Shown one piece after another: positions 24,527 to 33,420 of a stretch of 64,000 bases of DNA; within the stretch, counting starts at the first letter, position 1, and every line of letters starts with the position of its first letter. Under the pieces are notes generated by a model, which saw only the letters and a list, made by a program, of their open reading frames with translations, did no database searches and had not been told where the DNA came from. This DNA comes from Bacillus sp. X1(2014) (GTDB lineage Bacteria; Bacillota; Bacilli; Bacillales_B; DSM-18226), in assembly GCF_007678255.1 (NCBI RefSeq), contig NZ_VEED01000011.1:124001-188000 (forward strand), read 5' to 3'. The position numbers and the translations under genes are program-made.

Positions 24527-26701
24527 TTATCCTCCGTAATTCTCTGATTGTTTTTGAACGGATGGGTCCTCACCCAGCAGGACTCTTTTGACTACCTTCT
24601 CCGTGGATTTCCCATCATGCCAGCTGCAGAATCGTTCATAAAATGCAGCGTATCTATCAGAGTACTGCTCATTTATCTCATCAATGTTTGCAATTGCATC
24701 AATGACGGCATCACTTGTCCGCAGCAATGGTCCTGGGCCTTCATTTTCAAAATCCAGATAGAACCCTCTTAATTGGTCCCGATACTTATCCAGGTCATAC
24801 GTAAAGAATAAAATCGGGCGCTTAAGATTGGCGTAATCAAAAAATACAGAAGAATAATCAGTGATAAGAATATCCGAAATCAGGTATAATTCAGCAATAT
24901 CATCATACTTTGAAAGATTGAATGCAAAACCATCCAAGCCGTCCACATTAATATCATCCGCAATAAAATAGTGCATCCTTAGTGCGACCACATAGTCATC
25001 CCCAAGAGTTTCCTTCATTTTATGTAAATCCAGCTGCAGTTGAAATTTATATTTGCCAGGCTCATAAAAGTCATCGTCCCGCCAAGTTGGTGCGTATAGT
25101 ACTACCTTTTTGTTGTCAGGTATTCCAATGTTTTTCTTTACTCTTGCCACAATTTCTTCTTTTTGTGGTGAGTAAAGAATATCATTTCTTGGGTAGCCGA
25201 ACTCCAGCATTTCGTTATCAAACTTAAAGGCGCTTCGAAAGATTTCCGAAGAATAGCGGTTCGGCGATAATAAATAATCCCAGGCACGTGACTGCATATA
25301 GAAATCCCGCTTATATCTTGGATTGGCCGAATAGACATCCTTCATATCAAAAACCAATTTTTTAAGCGGGGTACCATGCCAGGTTTCTAAAAAGACATTT
25401 CCCTCGCGTTTAACAAGATGCAGCGGCTGCCGCATATTATTAATCCAGTATTTCGATACCGCAAAATAGTAGTAATAGGCAAGGCTGAATCGTTTTACAA
25501 TTTTTGCATTCCCTGGGATTTGACGATGTTTATCATTAAATACCCAGATACATTTATAATCAAGATTGTTTTCAATGATATATTCGTAAATATTACGGGG
25601 ACTATCCGAATAGTTTTTTCCTAAGAAACTTTCAAAAATAATGTAATTATCTTTCATCGGGAATCTTAAGAAAAATTTATTATAGATGTACCTTTTAAGC
25701 CTAGTGAACCCTTTTATCGCATTTTTAAAATCCCTTGCTTCAACATGGAATCTATATCCTTTGATGAATTTATTTTTATTTCCAGCCCGTAACTGGTTGA
25801 CTTCCCTTTTAATATGACTAGGCTGAGAAGCAATGCTCGCTGGATTAAGTATTTTCATCGCGGACGACAATAAGTGAAAGAATTCATCTAGGTGTTTTTG
25901 ATCTTTAAAGATATTAATAACCTGGCGTCGATAAAACCTGAGAAGCAGCCCGTCCAAATATTCCTTAACTGGTTGAGACGTTCCATACTGCTGATTCATT
26001 TCCATATAGACTTTAATAAAATCACGGGTTCTCTCTTGAATAGAACGTTGAACGAGACTCGGATTAGAAATCGGATCATTACGAACCCGTTGAAAATATG
26101 TACGGATATTTAAGCTTGGTAAACTTTTGACGTATAAGAGAAACGGGATGATCCCTGATATATCTGTGGCGCCTTCCGTTCCCACATAAAAGCGAACCAT
26201 ATGTTCTTTGATAAAACTGCTCCGAATCAATACATTTAAAATACTTCCGCTATGGAATATTTTTTGACTTGGTTTAGGGGTCACGATGACTTCTGACGGC
26301 TGTGGAACCTCTAAATCCGTTGGCCTCAATAATCGCTTGGTTCTCCCTGCAATTGCGGGTGCTTCTTCAATATGAGCCAAAAGGATTTCAATCGCTTTTT
26401 CTGCTAGGATGTCTTCACTATCTAGAAAAAATACAAACTCCCCTGTCGCAGAACTCAAGCCTTTATTCCGTGAGTAGGCTACTCCCTGTTTCGATTCATT
26501 TTTTAAATAGACAATTCTTTTGTCGTCTTGCAACGTTTCGATGTATCCTGTATTTTCTGCATCCGAACCATCATTTATGATAATAATCTCCAAATTCATG
26601 TAGGTTTGTGATAATACGGAATTTAAACAGTCTCCGATGAATTCCATGGAGTTATAATACGGGATTATGATTGATACCGTCGCTTTTTGTTTAGTATTCA
26701 T
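24527..26701 (-). CDS. Bifunctional GT2 glycosyltransferase / CDP-glycerol glycerophosphotransferase
   Basis: 724 residues. N-terminal GT2 domain (about 8-230): 'VSIIIPYYNSMEFIGDCLNS', 'IIINDGSDAENT', 'GVAYSRNKGLSSATG', 'VFFLDSEDIL'. C-terminal TagF/TagB-type domain (about 350-710): 'FESFLGKNYSDSPRNIYEYI', 'LETWHGTPLKKLVFDM', 'SPNRYSSEIFRSAF', 'LYAPTWRDD', 'LRMHYFIA', 'LITDYSSVFFDYANLKRP'. The C-terminal half is much closer to the stand-alone 3447-4622 enzyme than to the GgaB-like half, so the fusions arose independently. First gene of the operon 26701 to 19129; divergent from the acyltransferase at 26902. Probably adds a sugar and a glycerol-phosphate to one growing polymer (inference). Confidence 0.88.
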   Translation of the reverse strand: MNTKQKATVSIIIPYYNSMEFIGDCLNSVLSQTYMNLEIIIINDGSDAENTGYIETLQDDKRIVYLKNESKQGVAYSRNKGLSSATGEFVFFLDSEDILAEKAIEILLAHIEEAPAIAGRTKRLLRPTDLEVPQPSEVIVTPKPSQKIFHSGSILNVLIRSSFIKEHMVRFYVGTEGATDISGIIPFLLYVKSLPSLNIRTYFQRVRNDPISNPSLVQRSIQERTRDFIKVYMEMNQQYGTSQPVKEYLDGLLLRFYRRQVINIFKDQKHLDEFFHLLSSAMKILNPASIASQPSHIKREVNQLRAGNKNKFIKGYRFHVEARDFKNAIKGFTRLKRYIYNKFFLRFPMKDNYIIFESFLGKNYSDSPRNIYEYIIENNLDYKCIWVFNDKHRQIPGNAKIVKRFSLAYYYYFAVSKYWINNMRQPLHLVKREGNVFLETWHGTPLKKLVFDMKDVYSANPRYKRDFYMQSRAWDYLLSPNRYSSEIFRSAFKFDNEMLEFGYPRNDILYSPQKEEIVARVKKNIGIPDNKKVVLYAPTWRDDDFYEPGKYKFQLQLDLHKMKETLGDDYVVALRMHYFIADDINVDGLDGFAFNLSKYDDIAELYLISDILITDYSSVFFDYANLKRPILFFTYDLDKYRDQLRGFYLDFENEGPGPLLRTSDAVIDAIANIDEINEQYSDRYAAFYERFCSWHDGKSTEKVVKRVLLGEDPSVQKQSENYGG

Positions 26702-26901
26702 ACTTTTTCTGTCACACTCCCTGAAATTTCGACAATATTCCTATTAGATTTTAACAATTAATCATTGTTATGTATAGAATTTGTTAATTTATACAATTTT
26801 ATCTGTTCCTAAGATGATTTGTGTTATGAAAATAATAGAAAATCAAGTAAAATGATTGGGGACATACTGTAGATAGACACCATAAGGAGAAGGACCAACA
26901 T

Positions 26902-27927
26902 ATGAGAAAGTATTACTTAGATTGGCTGCGTGTTTATGCCATTATTGCAGTCGTAATGATTCATGTTAGTGCTGGCGTTGTTTTAATTAACCTTTTTAAG
27001 CATAACTCTAGCTTTTTTCTGGCTGGAAATCTGTATGAAACACTTTCACGCTATGCCGTTCCCATTTTTTTCATGATTAGCGGTGCCCTCATGTTGGGTA
27101 AACGAGAGGAAATAAAGATAAAAGGATTTTTGATGAAAAGGACAAGTAAAATTTTAGTCCCTTTGGTCTTTTGGAGTATTTTTTATTATATATACAAAGT
27201 ATCTAAGGGAACCTTTGAGTTTTCTGTGCCTCACTTTTTCCGTTATTTATTAACAGATCAAATTAACTACCATTTATGGTTTATGTATGTGATTTTAGGT
27301 CTATATTTGATTACACCTATTCTTGCAATTTTCATCAAAAATGCCAAACGGGTAGAAATTGAATACTTTTTACTGTTATGGGGAATCGCAACAGTGATAA
27401 GTGCATTTGTAGGGTATTTCTTCGGATTTACCTATAAATTAGAACTGAACCATGTCGCTGGAAGTATTGGATTTTTTGTGCTGGGCTATTACCTTGATCA
27501 TTATGATTTCACAAAAAGAGCAAACCGAAGTATATACATAGCAGGTTTAATCGGGTTCGTGCTGACCTTTGTCTTAACCCATTGGTATACAAAAAATAAC
27601 AATGGCCAACTTGATACGTACTGGTATTCCAACTTTGCGCCTAATGTCGTGTTGGTTTCCATGGCGATCTTTTTAGGAATGAAGTCGCTGAATATAAGGA
27701 AGGCGCTTCCTCCAGTGCTTAATTTACTCAGCATCTATAGTTTTGGAATCTATCTTGTCCATGCGTTAATTATCTACTTACTTAAGGATTACTCACTGTA
27801 CCTTGATAGTAATCAGAATCACCCATTGATATCCGTACCAATTAATATTGTCGTGATCCTCACAATAAGCACGCTTGTAGTATATATCATTAAAAAGATT
27901 CCATTGCTAAATAAGCTTATACCCTAA
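26902..27927 (+). CDS. Acyltransferase family 3 membrane protein
   Basis: 341 residues with about ten hydrophobic segments. Opens with 'YYLDWLRVYAIIAVVMIHVS', the family motif with the conserved His in TM1; 'RYAVPIFFMISGALML' and 'YHLWFMYVILGLYLITPIL' follow. Family members move acetyl or other acyl groups to sugars, often on cell-wall or capsule polymers (the integral half of OatA is one). There is no extracellular SGNH domain, so it would act alone or with a partner. AAGGAG lies 9 nt before ATG. Single gene with its own terminator at 27935. Divergent from the teichoic acid operon; the substrate is unknown. Confidence 0.88.
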   Translation: MRKYYLDWLRVYAIIAVVMIHVSAGVVLINLFKHNSSFFLAGNLYETLSRYAVPIFFMISGALMLGKREEIKIKGFLMKRTSKILVPLVFWSIFYYIYKVSKGTFEFSVPHFFRYLLTDQINYHLWFMYVILGLYLITPILAIFIKNAKRVEIEYFLLLWGIATVISAFVGYFFGFTYKLELNHVAGSIGFFVLGYYLDHYDFTKRANRSIYIAGLIGFVLTFVLTHWYTKNNNGQLDTYWYSNFAPNVVLVSMAIFLGMKSLNIRKALPPVLNLLSIYSFGIYLVHALIIYLLKDYSLYLDSNQNHPLISVPINIVVILTISTLVVYIIKKIPLLNKLIP

Positions 27928-27934
27928 CCACATC

Positions 27935-27961
27935 AAAAAGGCTGCACATGGCAGCCTTTTT
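27935..27961 (+). terminator. Terminator of acyltransferase gene
   Basis: AAAAAGGCTGC and GCAGCCTTTTT around a 5-nt loop, starting 8 nt after the stop; followed by T residues. Confidence 0.9.
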
Positions 27962-28007
27962 CGTTTGAACTATTGTTTTCTAATTTAAATATCTTCTACC
28001 GGTAAGA

Positions 28008-28724
28008 TTACAATCTTTTGTCTTTCCAAAAATTCTTCACAATATGTTTTTGCGGATTATAGACTTCTAGTGTATAACCTTCTTTGCGAAGGTAATCAAT
28101 AATAATTGGAAGCTGCTGGGCTGTTCCTTTTGAATCATGGAACAGGATTACGATTGGTCCTTTTTTACCTTTGAGACCTGATTTAACTCTTGATGTAATC
28201 GTCTTGGGACTTGTTCGATTATATTTCCAATCAAGTGTATCAATGTCCCAGTCCCACATCTTAAAGCCCTTTTTTGCTAATGCATCCCGTAATGGTTTCT
28301 TCATATAGGGTTTGCTTCCATAAGGCGCGCGGGTTAACAAACTATTAAACTTTGAAACTCTTAATAAAGTTTGCCGTGTTTTTTCCATTTCAACTGCAAC
28401 ATTTTTAGAGCTGCCGTGATATAATTTTTGAACACTGTGGGAAACACTATGTAATGCTGGATAATTTCCTTCTTTAATCATCCTCTTAACGGTTTTCGGA
28501 TTCCGTTTAATATTACCTTCAATCATAAAAAAGGTCGCATGCGCTTGTTTCTTTTTCAAAATATCAAGTATTCTAGGCGTGTATTTATTTGGTCCATCAT
28601 CAAAAGTCAGATAAACAACCTTACTAGCTTTTTTTTCGTTTGCGTATGTTTTATTTGTTGAAAAAAAGCAGGAACTAAGTAGCAGCAACATCGCTAGAAT
28701 GACTGTGGTTGTTTTTTTTAACAT
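28008..28724 (-). CDS. Secreted polysaccharide deacetylase (NodB/CE4)
   Basis: 238 residues with a signal peptide or lipoprotein-like start ('LLLLSSCFFSTNKTYA'). All five CE4 motifs are visible: 'VVYLTFDDGPN' (Asp42-Asp43), 'HSVSH' (His92, His96, metal ligands), 'RAPYG' (Arg132), 'MWDWDIDTLDWK', and 'ILFHDSKG' (His196). Complete catalytic set, so probably an active metal-dependent N-deacetylase of wall glycan; PdaA/PdaC-type peptidoglycan deacetylases are the nearest concept, but chitin oligosaccharide or teichoic-sugar substrates cannot be excluded. Start ATG 28724 has GAGGGGG 9 nt upstream. Single gene between two plus-strand acyltransferases. Confidence 0.92.
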   Translation of the reverse strand: MLKKTTTVILAMLLLLSSCFFSTNKTYANEKKASKVVYLTFDDGPNKYTPRILDILKKKQAHATFFMIEGNIKRNPKTVKRMIKEGNYPALHSVSHSVQKLYHGSSKNVAVEMEKTRQTLLRVSKFNSLLTRAPYGSKPYMKKPLRDALAKKGFKMWDWDIDTLDWKYNRTSPKTITSRVKSGLKGKKGPIVILFHDSKGTAQQLPIIIDYLRKEGYTLEVYNPQKHIVKNFWKDKRL

Positions 28725-28896
28725 ATCTTTTTTCCCCCTCTAAAATAAAAAACTCTAAATCTTCTATTCTAAGATATGCAATTGACGCTTTTCCTTAAGT
28801 CTCGTGCAAAAGAAAAATCCTCAATGATGAATAATCCTGCATTATTCCAAACAACCTATGGATAAAATTAGATCGTTTTCCTGAGGTGAATGATAT

Positions 28897-30021
28897 ATGG
28901 AAGATAAACCATTTATTTTTTCTAGAAATATGACCGCGATTGCAAAGGGACTTGCCATCACTTTAATGGTATATCACCATTTATTTGCTTTTCCGAACCG
29001 TATTGCTGCTGTCGATTACAAACCGATTATGATGGTTGATAACTTGCCCTTAGACCAGCTCATTGGTCAATTTGGAAAATTATGTGTGGCTATTTTCCTG
29101 TTTTTAAGTGGGTTGGGTCTTTATAAAAGCTTCGAATCAAAAAAACATTTTACCTTTCGTCAGGGGTTTATAAGAGCAATCAACTTTTTCACCATTTATT
29201 GGCTTGTCTTTTTTATTTTCATTCCGATTGGGCTCAAATATTTTGATGATACGGTAAGGTATGCGTGGAATCCTAAACTTTTTATTTATAATTTATTCGC
29301 CCTTATTCATACCTATAATGGCGAGTGGTGGTTCATATCTGTTTATATTGAATTGGTCCTGTTTTTCCCGCTCATCATAAAATTGATTGAAAAATGGCCC
29401 GTACTGACAAGTTACCTCTCATTTATTTGCCTGTTTCTTGCAGCGTTCTTTCAACATGTTGATGATTTTTTTCCTACACTGGAACTAGCACAAATTGCTA
29501 TTAATCATCTAAGTACGTTATTCACGTGGCAAATCATGTTCATTACCGGAATCTACTTTTCCAAATACTCGTTATTTGTAAAGATGAATACTTTTTTCTC
29601 GAAAATTCACTTAAATAATAAAATTGTGTTTTTACTGCTGCTTGTCCTCTGCTTTTATATACGACAATACACATACCCATTTATTATTAAAACCAGAGGT
29701 CCTGAAATAGCTGGAATCTATAACTACTCAGATTTTATTCTTTCACCCATCGTAATCTTTTCTTTTGTTAAGCTCGTTCAAAATATCACCATTCTAGAGA
29801 GGTTATTTCTTCTATTAGGGAAACACTCAACGATTATTTGGCTGACACATACCTTTTTTATTTATTACTTTTTTCAAGAAATGAGCTTTGCACCTTACTA
29901 TTCCACTCTAATCGTGATTTGGGTGTTTATCTTAACCATCATGGTTTCAATCGGAATTAACTTCCTAATCCGTCTGGCTCATATTCCATTTTTCAAAAGA
30001 ACGAGGATGGGAACGTCATAA
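28897..30021 (+). CDS. Acyltransferase family 3 membrane protein (second copy)
   Basis: 374 residues, polytopic. 'MTAIAKGLAITLMVYHHLF' carries the conserved His of TM1 and 'VAIFLFLSGLGLYKSF' the second family motif; 'GEWWFISVYIELVLFFPLI' corresponds to the 'W(F/Y)i..yi' segment. Only distantly similar to the 26902 gene, so not a recent duplicate. GAGGTGA lies 7 nt before ATG 28897. Its stop (TAA, 30019-30021) is followed within 5 nt by the GC-rich repeat element, which may serve as the 3' end of the transcript. Acyl donor and acceptor unknown; an exopolysaccharide or wall polymer is likely. Confidence 0.86.
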   Translation: MEDKPFIFSRNMTAIAKGLAITLMVYHHLFAFPNRIAAVDYKPIMMVDNLPLDQLIGQFGKLCVAIFLFLSGLGLYKSFESKKHFTFRQGFIRAINFFTIYWLVFFIFIPIGLKYFDDTVRYAWNPKLFIYNLFALIHTYNGEWWFISVYIELVLFFPLIIKLIEKWPVLTSYLSFICLFLAAFFQHVDDFFPTLELAQIAINHLSTLFTWQIMFITGIYFSKYSLFVKMNTFFSKIHLNNKIVFLLLLVLCFYIRQYTYPFIIKTRGPEIAGIYNYSDFILSPIVIFSFVKLVQNITILERLFLLLGKHSTIIWLTHTFFIYYFFQEMSFAPYYSTLIVIWVFILTIMVSIGINFLIRLAHIPFFKRTRMGTS

Positions 30022-30025
30022 TAAT

Positions 30026-30210
30026 AGGCTGTGTTAAAAGCAATTGTTGATTTTGCCACTCTGTTGATTGGATCGGAAGGCGCGAAGACTCCTGCGGGAG
30101 GACGGGGCAGGGGAGACCCCGCAGGAGCGCAGCGACGAGGAGGCTCCCCGGACGCCCGCGGAAAGCGCAGCGCCTGGAGAGGAAATCAACAGACTAGTTT
30201 AACAAAGCCT
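30026..30210. mobile_element. GC-rich MITE-like intergenic repeat with terminal inverted repeats
   Basis: About 185 bp, far richer in G+C than the surroundings. Ends are AGGCTGTGTTAAA and TTTAACAAAGCCT (imperfect inverted repeats), with GTTGATTTT / GAAATCAAC as a second inner pair, and AATAAT directly repeated on both flanks (possible target duplication). The core ('CTCCTGCGGGAGGACGGGG', 'GAGACCCCGCAGGAGCGCA') can fold strongly. I recall similar GC-rich repeats between genes in many Bacillaceae genomes. No transposase inside; the 63-codon ORF across it is not credible. Confidence 0.75.
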
Positions 30211-31159
30211 AATAATAACTAATCGCTTGACTTCCAAACTGTTTCCATCCCTCAACAAATGATTTGATCGGGCGCTTTTTATTCTTCGTTCCATCTAATG
30301 GATCATTAAAATAAACATATTTGGAATCATAACCAGTAATCACAACCGAATGTTCTTTATAGGTAATCCGAACCGTTCCATGTGAGGTATACCATGTTTG
30401 CCAATACGAATTTGGAACACGGCTGAACCAGCTCGTATTAATAATCCAGACCGGATGGCCAGCACTTACGTAACTTAAAATCGGTTCAAATGGCTTACCG
30501 GTCAAGTTTTTGATCCGATTCGGTTTATATCGTTCTGCTAAAGCTTCAATCGGCTTATTAAAAACACCTAACCCTGGTTTATTAAAGGTATACATGTTGC
30601 CGACAAACCCATAATTGGGATGGCCAAAGTAAATTTTACCGTTTTTTCGTTTCATGGTAGCTGGGTCCTTTTTCACTTGTTTGGCGAGTGTCATTTTATT
30701 TGCTTTGGTACCAGAATAATTCAACATCATCGCTAAACTCGTCACTTCACACCCACGCGGCAACTCAGGCATTTGACGAATGACCGACACATTCAATTTC
30801 TGCTTTTTCAGCTTAGGCTGTGACTTAACAATCACTTTTCTCACTAGACTTTTATTTTTGGCCTGATCGACAGCGTATACTTCGATGACGGTTTGTTTTT
30901 TTTGCTGTGGAATCGGAAAAGAATAATTCCCGTTTTTATCTGCTGCTTTCTTTAAGTAATATTTTGAGTTCCTTTTTACATATACGATTGAATTTGCCTC
31001 TGCCTTCCCTTTAATCGTAAAAGATTTATTGGTCAGATTATTTATCGTAGGCATTTTTGGCGGCGTTTTATCAATCGCAATGGCTGCCTCTGCCTTACCC
31101 GAATTTGCTGCCAATAGCAGCAAAACAAACAAAGATACGATCCATTTGATTCTCTTCAT
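30209..31159 (-). CDS. Secreted C39-like cysteine peptidase (YvpB-like) with Ig-like domain
   Basis: 316 residues: signal peptide (about 1-25), an Ig-like domain (about 35-110: 'KSFTIKGKAEANSIVYVKRN...SFPIPQQKKQTVIEVYAVDQAKNKS') and a C39_2-type papain-fold domain (about 125-310). The catalytic Cys is in 'LPRGCEVTSLAMMLNYSG', the His in 'YKEHSVVITGYD', and the Asp/Asn in 'YFNDPLDG'. Related to YvpB-type proteins of unknown target; hydrolysis of a wall peptide or surface protein is inferred. Its stop codon TAG (30211-30209) straddles the end of the GC-rich element, so the insertion may have set the present C-terminus. Gap to the upstream gene at 31233 is 73 nt, possibly one transcript. Confidence 0.87.
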   Translation of the reverse strand: MKRIKWIVSLFVLLLLAANSGKAEAAIAIDKTPPKMPTINNLTNKSFTIKGKAEANSIVYVKRNSKYYLKKAADKNGNYSFPIPQQKKQTVIEVYAVDQAKNKSLVRKVIVKSQPKLKKQKLNVSVIRQMPELPRGCEVTSLAMMLNYSGTKANKMTLAKQVKKDPATMKRKNGKIYFGHPNYGFVGNMYTFNKPGLGVFNKPIEALAERYKPNRIKNLTGKPFEPILSYVSAGHPVWIINTSWFSRVPNSYWQTWYTSHGTVRITYKEHSVVITGYDSKYVYFNDPLDGTKNKKRPIKSFVEGWKQFGSQAISYY

Positions 31160-31232
31160 CTCTTGTCAACCCTTCCTATTAGAATGATGTAAAAAAGCTA
31201 GGGGTGGATGCTCCCTAGCTAAGACGATAAAC

Positions 31233-32516
31233 TTACATGCTTACACTAAGATCGGTAATATATTTACTAGCGACATATCCAACTCTTCCACCTATATCAA
31301 CAACATAGTAATCTTTATCCCTTTTGAAAAAATAGTAATCTTGATTTTTATTAATATAGGCAATGACCTTACCTGAAGTGGATTTGTCGACAACAGGTGT
31401 TTTCTCCTTCATCTTAATGATACCGATTTGGGGAAGATTGGCAGCCCAGCCGCTTACCGTTGCTTTCTTTAAGGCAACCACCGATTTCTTTTCAATATAA
31501 CCGGTTCCCTTTCCAAATTTGACTCCAAACCACGTACCCTTCCTAGAGATAATTTTCAGAGTTTGGTATTTTTTCAATGTTCCAATCGCGGCTGATTTGC
31601 TGTTATTTTGATAGATGGTTACATCTGCTTTACTCTTAAAATATGGAGCTGACGCCTTCGCTTTATGATTCTTATTAACAATTGCCGCTACACCAGCAAT
31701 CACCTTTTGTGACTTCTCATAGGAAATACCTCTTGTCATAATCGCTAATACGTAAGGGTTTTTGTCGTACACAATGGCCACATCGTTATAAATTCTATCC
31801 ATTGGAATCATCCCTACCTTGTGGGCCACAGCTGTGCCCTTAATCCCGCGCGGTATCGTTGTATTATAGACGGTCTTTTTCAGATAGCTGACAAGTTCTT
31901 TGCCTAGCGGGCTTTTATTAGAAAATTGATAGAGCCTTTTCGCATAAATCGTTAAATCTTTTGCGGAAGTTAAATTTTGCCCATTCGGATAGGCATACTT
32001 GCCGCCAACGCTTTTCATATATTTAATAAAATTTTGTTGTCCGACTCGTTCCTTTAACATGATAAAGGCAATATTATCACTATAAATCATCGCTTTTTTG
32101 ACCAAATCTCGAATCGTGTATGACGTCCCAACCTTAGCTTTTTGAATGACGCCACTGCCGCCATAGTAATGATAGCTCTTGTATTTCAGCTTCTGATTTA
32201 AATTGATCTTGCCTTTAGCTACTTGCTCCATAATATAGAGTGCAAGCGGCAGTTTAATCGTACTTGCCGCACGGCTAGAGGTCTTCCCTTTAATTTGAAA
32301 CGTTTCCCCTGTAACCAAATCCTGATACTGGAGCGTAACCAGACCGCCAGATTTTTTTATGTACTTGTTTAGTTCAACCGATACCTTCTTAGAAAAATCC
32401 TGATGCGCTGTTAATTCTGCAGCACTAGCCTGTTGGCTCGGTATAATCATGGAAAATACGAAAATAGCAATAATTATTCCTAGTAAAAAACGTCCCGCCT
32501 TCAACTCTTTCCCCAT
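31233..32516 (-). CDS. Secreted serine hydrolase, class A beta-lactamase fold, with SH3-like tail
   Basis: 427 residues. Signal peptide about 5-33. Beta-lactamase-like domain (about 40-300) with the catalytic tetrad SxxK ('STIK', Ser85/Lys88), SDN (146-148) and the KTG-box variant 'HKVG' (about 232-235). The tail (about 300-427) has two SH3-like segments ('VTIYQNNSKSAAIGTLKKYQ', 'TPVVDKSTSGKVIAYINK'). The domain is usual for PBP-like carboxypeptidases and true beta-lactamases; the wall-binding tail favours a role on peptidoglycan over resistance. The ATG at 32516 directly abuts AAGG; TTG 32504, 6 nt after GGGGAAAGAG, may be the real start. Probably co-transcribed with the C39-like peptidase. 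Confidence 0.85.
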   Translation of the reverse strand: MGKELKAGRFLLGIIIAIFVFSMIIPSQQASAAELTAHQDFSKKVSVELNKYIKKSGGLVTLQYQDLVTGETFQIKGKTSSRAASTIKLPLALYIMEQVAKGKINLNQKLKYKSYHYYGGSGVIQKAKVGTSYTIRDLVKKAMIYSDNIAFIMLKERVGQQNFIKYMKSVGGKYAYPNGQNLTSAKDLTIYAKRLYQFSNKSPLGKELVSYLKKTVYNTTIPRGIKGTAVAHKVGMIPMDRIYNDVAIVYDKNPYVLAIMTRGISYEKSQKVIAGVAAIVNKNHKAKASAPYFKSKADVTIYQNNSKSAAIGTLKKYQTLKIISRKGTWFGVKFGKGTGYIEKKSVVALKKATVSGWAANLPQIGIIKMKEKTPVVDKSTSGKVIAYINKNQDYYFFKRDKDYYVVDIGGRVGYVASKYITDLSVSM

Positions 32517-32632
32517 CCTTCACAATATTCTAACAATATACTAATTTTAACAAGAATATCCATATTTTTATATACTTTTCAGAAAATGATTTTCATTTCA
32601 AACAGATGGAACTACCATAGAAGTGAATAAAA

Positions 32633-32671
32633 ATGCACACGTAAATTCATCTATATGAATTACGTGTGCAT
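32633..32671 (-). terminator. Terminator left from the Ig-protein pseudogene
   Basis: A 17-bp stem with one bulge (ATGCACACGTAAATTCAT with ATGAATTACGTGTGCAT) around a 4-nt loop. On the minus strand it is followed by TTTTTATT, 33 nt after the pseudogene stop. Confidence 0.8.
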
Positions 32672-32703
32672 AGGCCTTGCTTAGTATAGATAAGCAGTAT
32701 AAC

Positions 32704-33095
32704 TTAGACCATCAAATGTATAGTAAACCTTACAATACCTATAGTAACTAAAGGAGTTACAGTGACTTTCTTTGTTGCACATGTATTTCCTGCTTTATCC
32801 TGAGCAGTGACTGAAAGAACTTTGCCTGCTTTTTGTTTGGAAATCTTAACAATATTACAAGGGCAGGAACGAACTTGGAAGATCCTTTTAACTGAGGTAC
32901 AACAAGAACAAGGTTATGATCAAGCAACACAGCCTGGTTCGGACAATTTATATCTATTGTAACGACCTTTACTCTGGCACACAGCATCACCTTTAACCAT
33001 GCAGTATTAGGTTTGAACACGTTACCTTCTGGTTTTGTTGAAGCAACGATCTCCTTTAGTAATTTTTTCGTGGCTTTAGAGAATATTTTCCACAA
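32704..33095 (-). pseudogene. Remnant of a secreted protein with an Ig-like C-terminal repeat
   Basis: On the minus strand the end of this stretch reads 'KISKQKAGKVLSVTAQDKAG' followed by 'TCATKKVTV', nearly the same as the end of the YfkN-like protein ('SIKKQKAGKVVEVVAIDKAG'). Upstream the frame shifts near 32855, after 'PQLKGSSKFVPAL'; 'VTIDINCPNQAVL' resembles 'VLDVIAPNKAVV' in the same neighbour. No signal peptide or catalytic part remains. A decayed paralogue or a fragment of a surface protein; a 112-codon open frame here is only chance. Confidence 0.6.
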
Positions 33096-33113
33096 GGAGA
33101 TTAAACACCGCTA

Positions 33114-33377
33114 GGGTATCACATTTCTCTTAGTTTGATTCATGGGCTTGGGTTTGCTAGTATCCTAAAGGAAATGGAAATAGCGAAAATTCATCTTGCT
33201 GTTGCATTAGTTAATTTTAACCTGGGTATTGAAGCGGTGCAGTTAGCAATTGTTCTTTTTTCTAGTGCCATTACTTACTTGTATAACCTAAAGAGTTCGC
33301 GCAGGATTGTCCAAATGGGTTCATTGATAATATTTATTTTAGGAGCAATTTGGCTGGTGGAACGAATCTTTTCATAA
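33114..33377 (+). pseudogene. C-terminal fragment of a HupE/UreJ-type membrane protein
   Basis: Reads 'LIHGLGFASILKEMEIA', 'LVNFNLGIEAVQLAIVLF' and 'GSLIIFILGAIWLVERIFS', the last three TM segments of the HupE/UreJ_2 family ('HG.GFA', 'FNLG.E..QL' are its signature motifs). An in-frame stop at 33102 and no upstream N-terminal half show it is truncated. A TTG at 33135 could start an 80-residue peptide but lacks a good ribosome site. Not expected to function. Confidence 0.7.
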
Positions 33378-33381
33378 TATA

Positions 33382-33413
33382 AAAAATCCCTGAAACTTTT
33401 TCAGGGATTTTTC
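33382..33413 (-). terminator. Terminator of the YfkN-like nucleotidase gene
   Basis: AAAAATCCCTGAAA and TTTCAGGGATTTTT, 8 nt after the stop codon at 33421; T-run on the minus strand, and also on the plus strand, so it could serve both sides. Confidence 0.85.
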
Positions 33414-33420
33414 TTGCTGC

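Noticed and set aside
30031..30222. 63-codon plus-strand ORF
   Set aside because: Its Gly/Arg/Pro-rich product comes from the GC-rich repeat element; no ribosome site or protein-like composition.
31233..32516. Antibiotic-resistance beta-lactamase
   Set aside because: SxxK and SDN are present, but the KTG box is KVG and an SH3-like wall-binding tail is attached; a wall-related hydrolase is more likely.
32757..33095. 112-codon minus-strand ORF
   Set aside because: The frame crosses a frameshift in a decayed Ig-repeat gene; only part of it resembles the ancestral protein.
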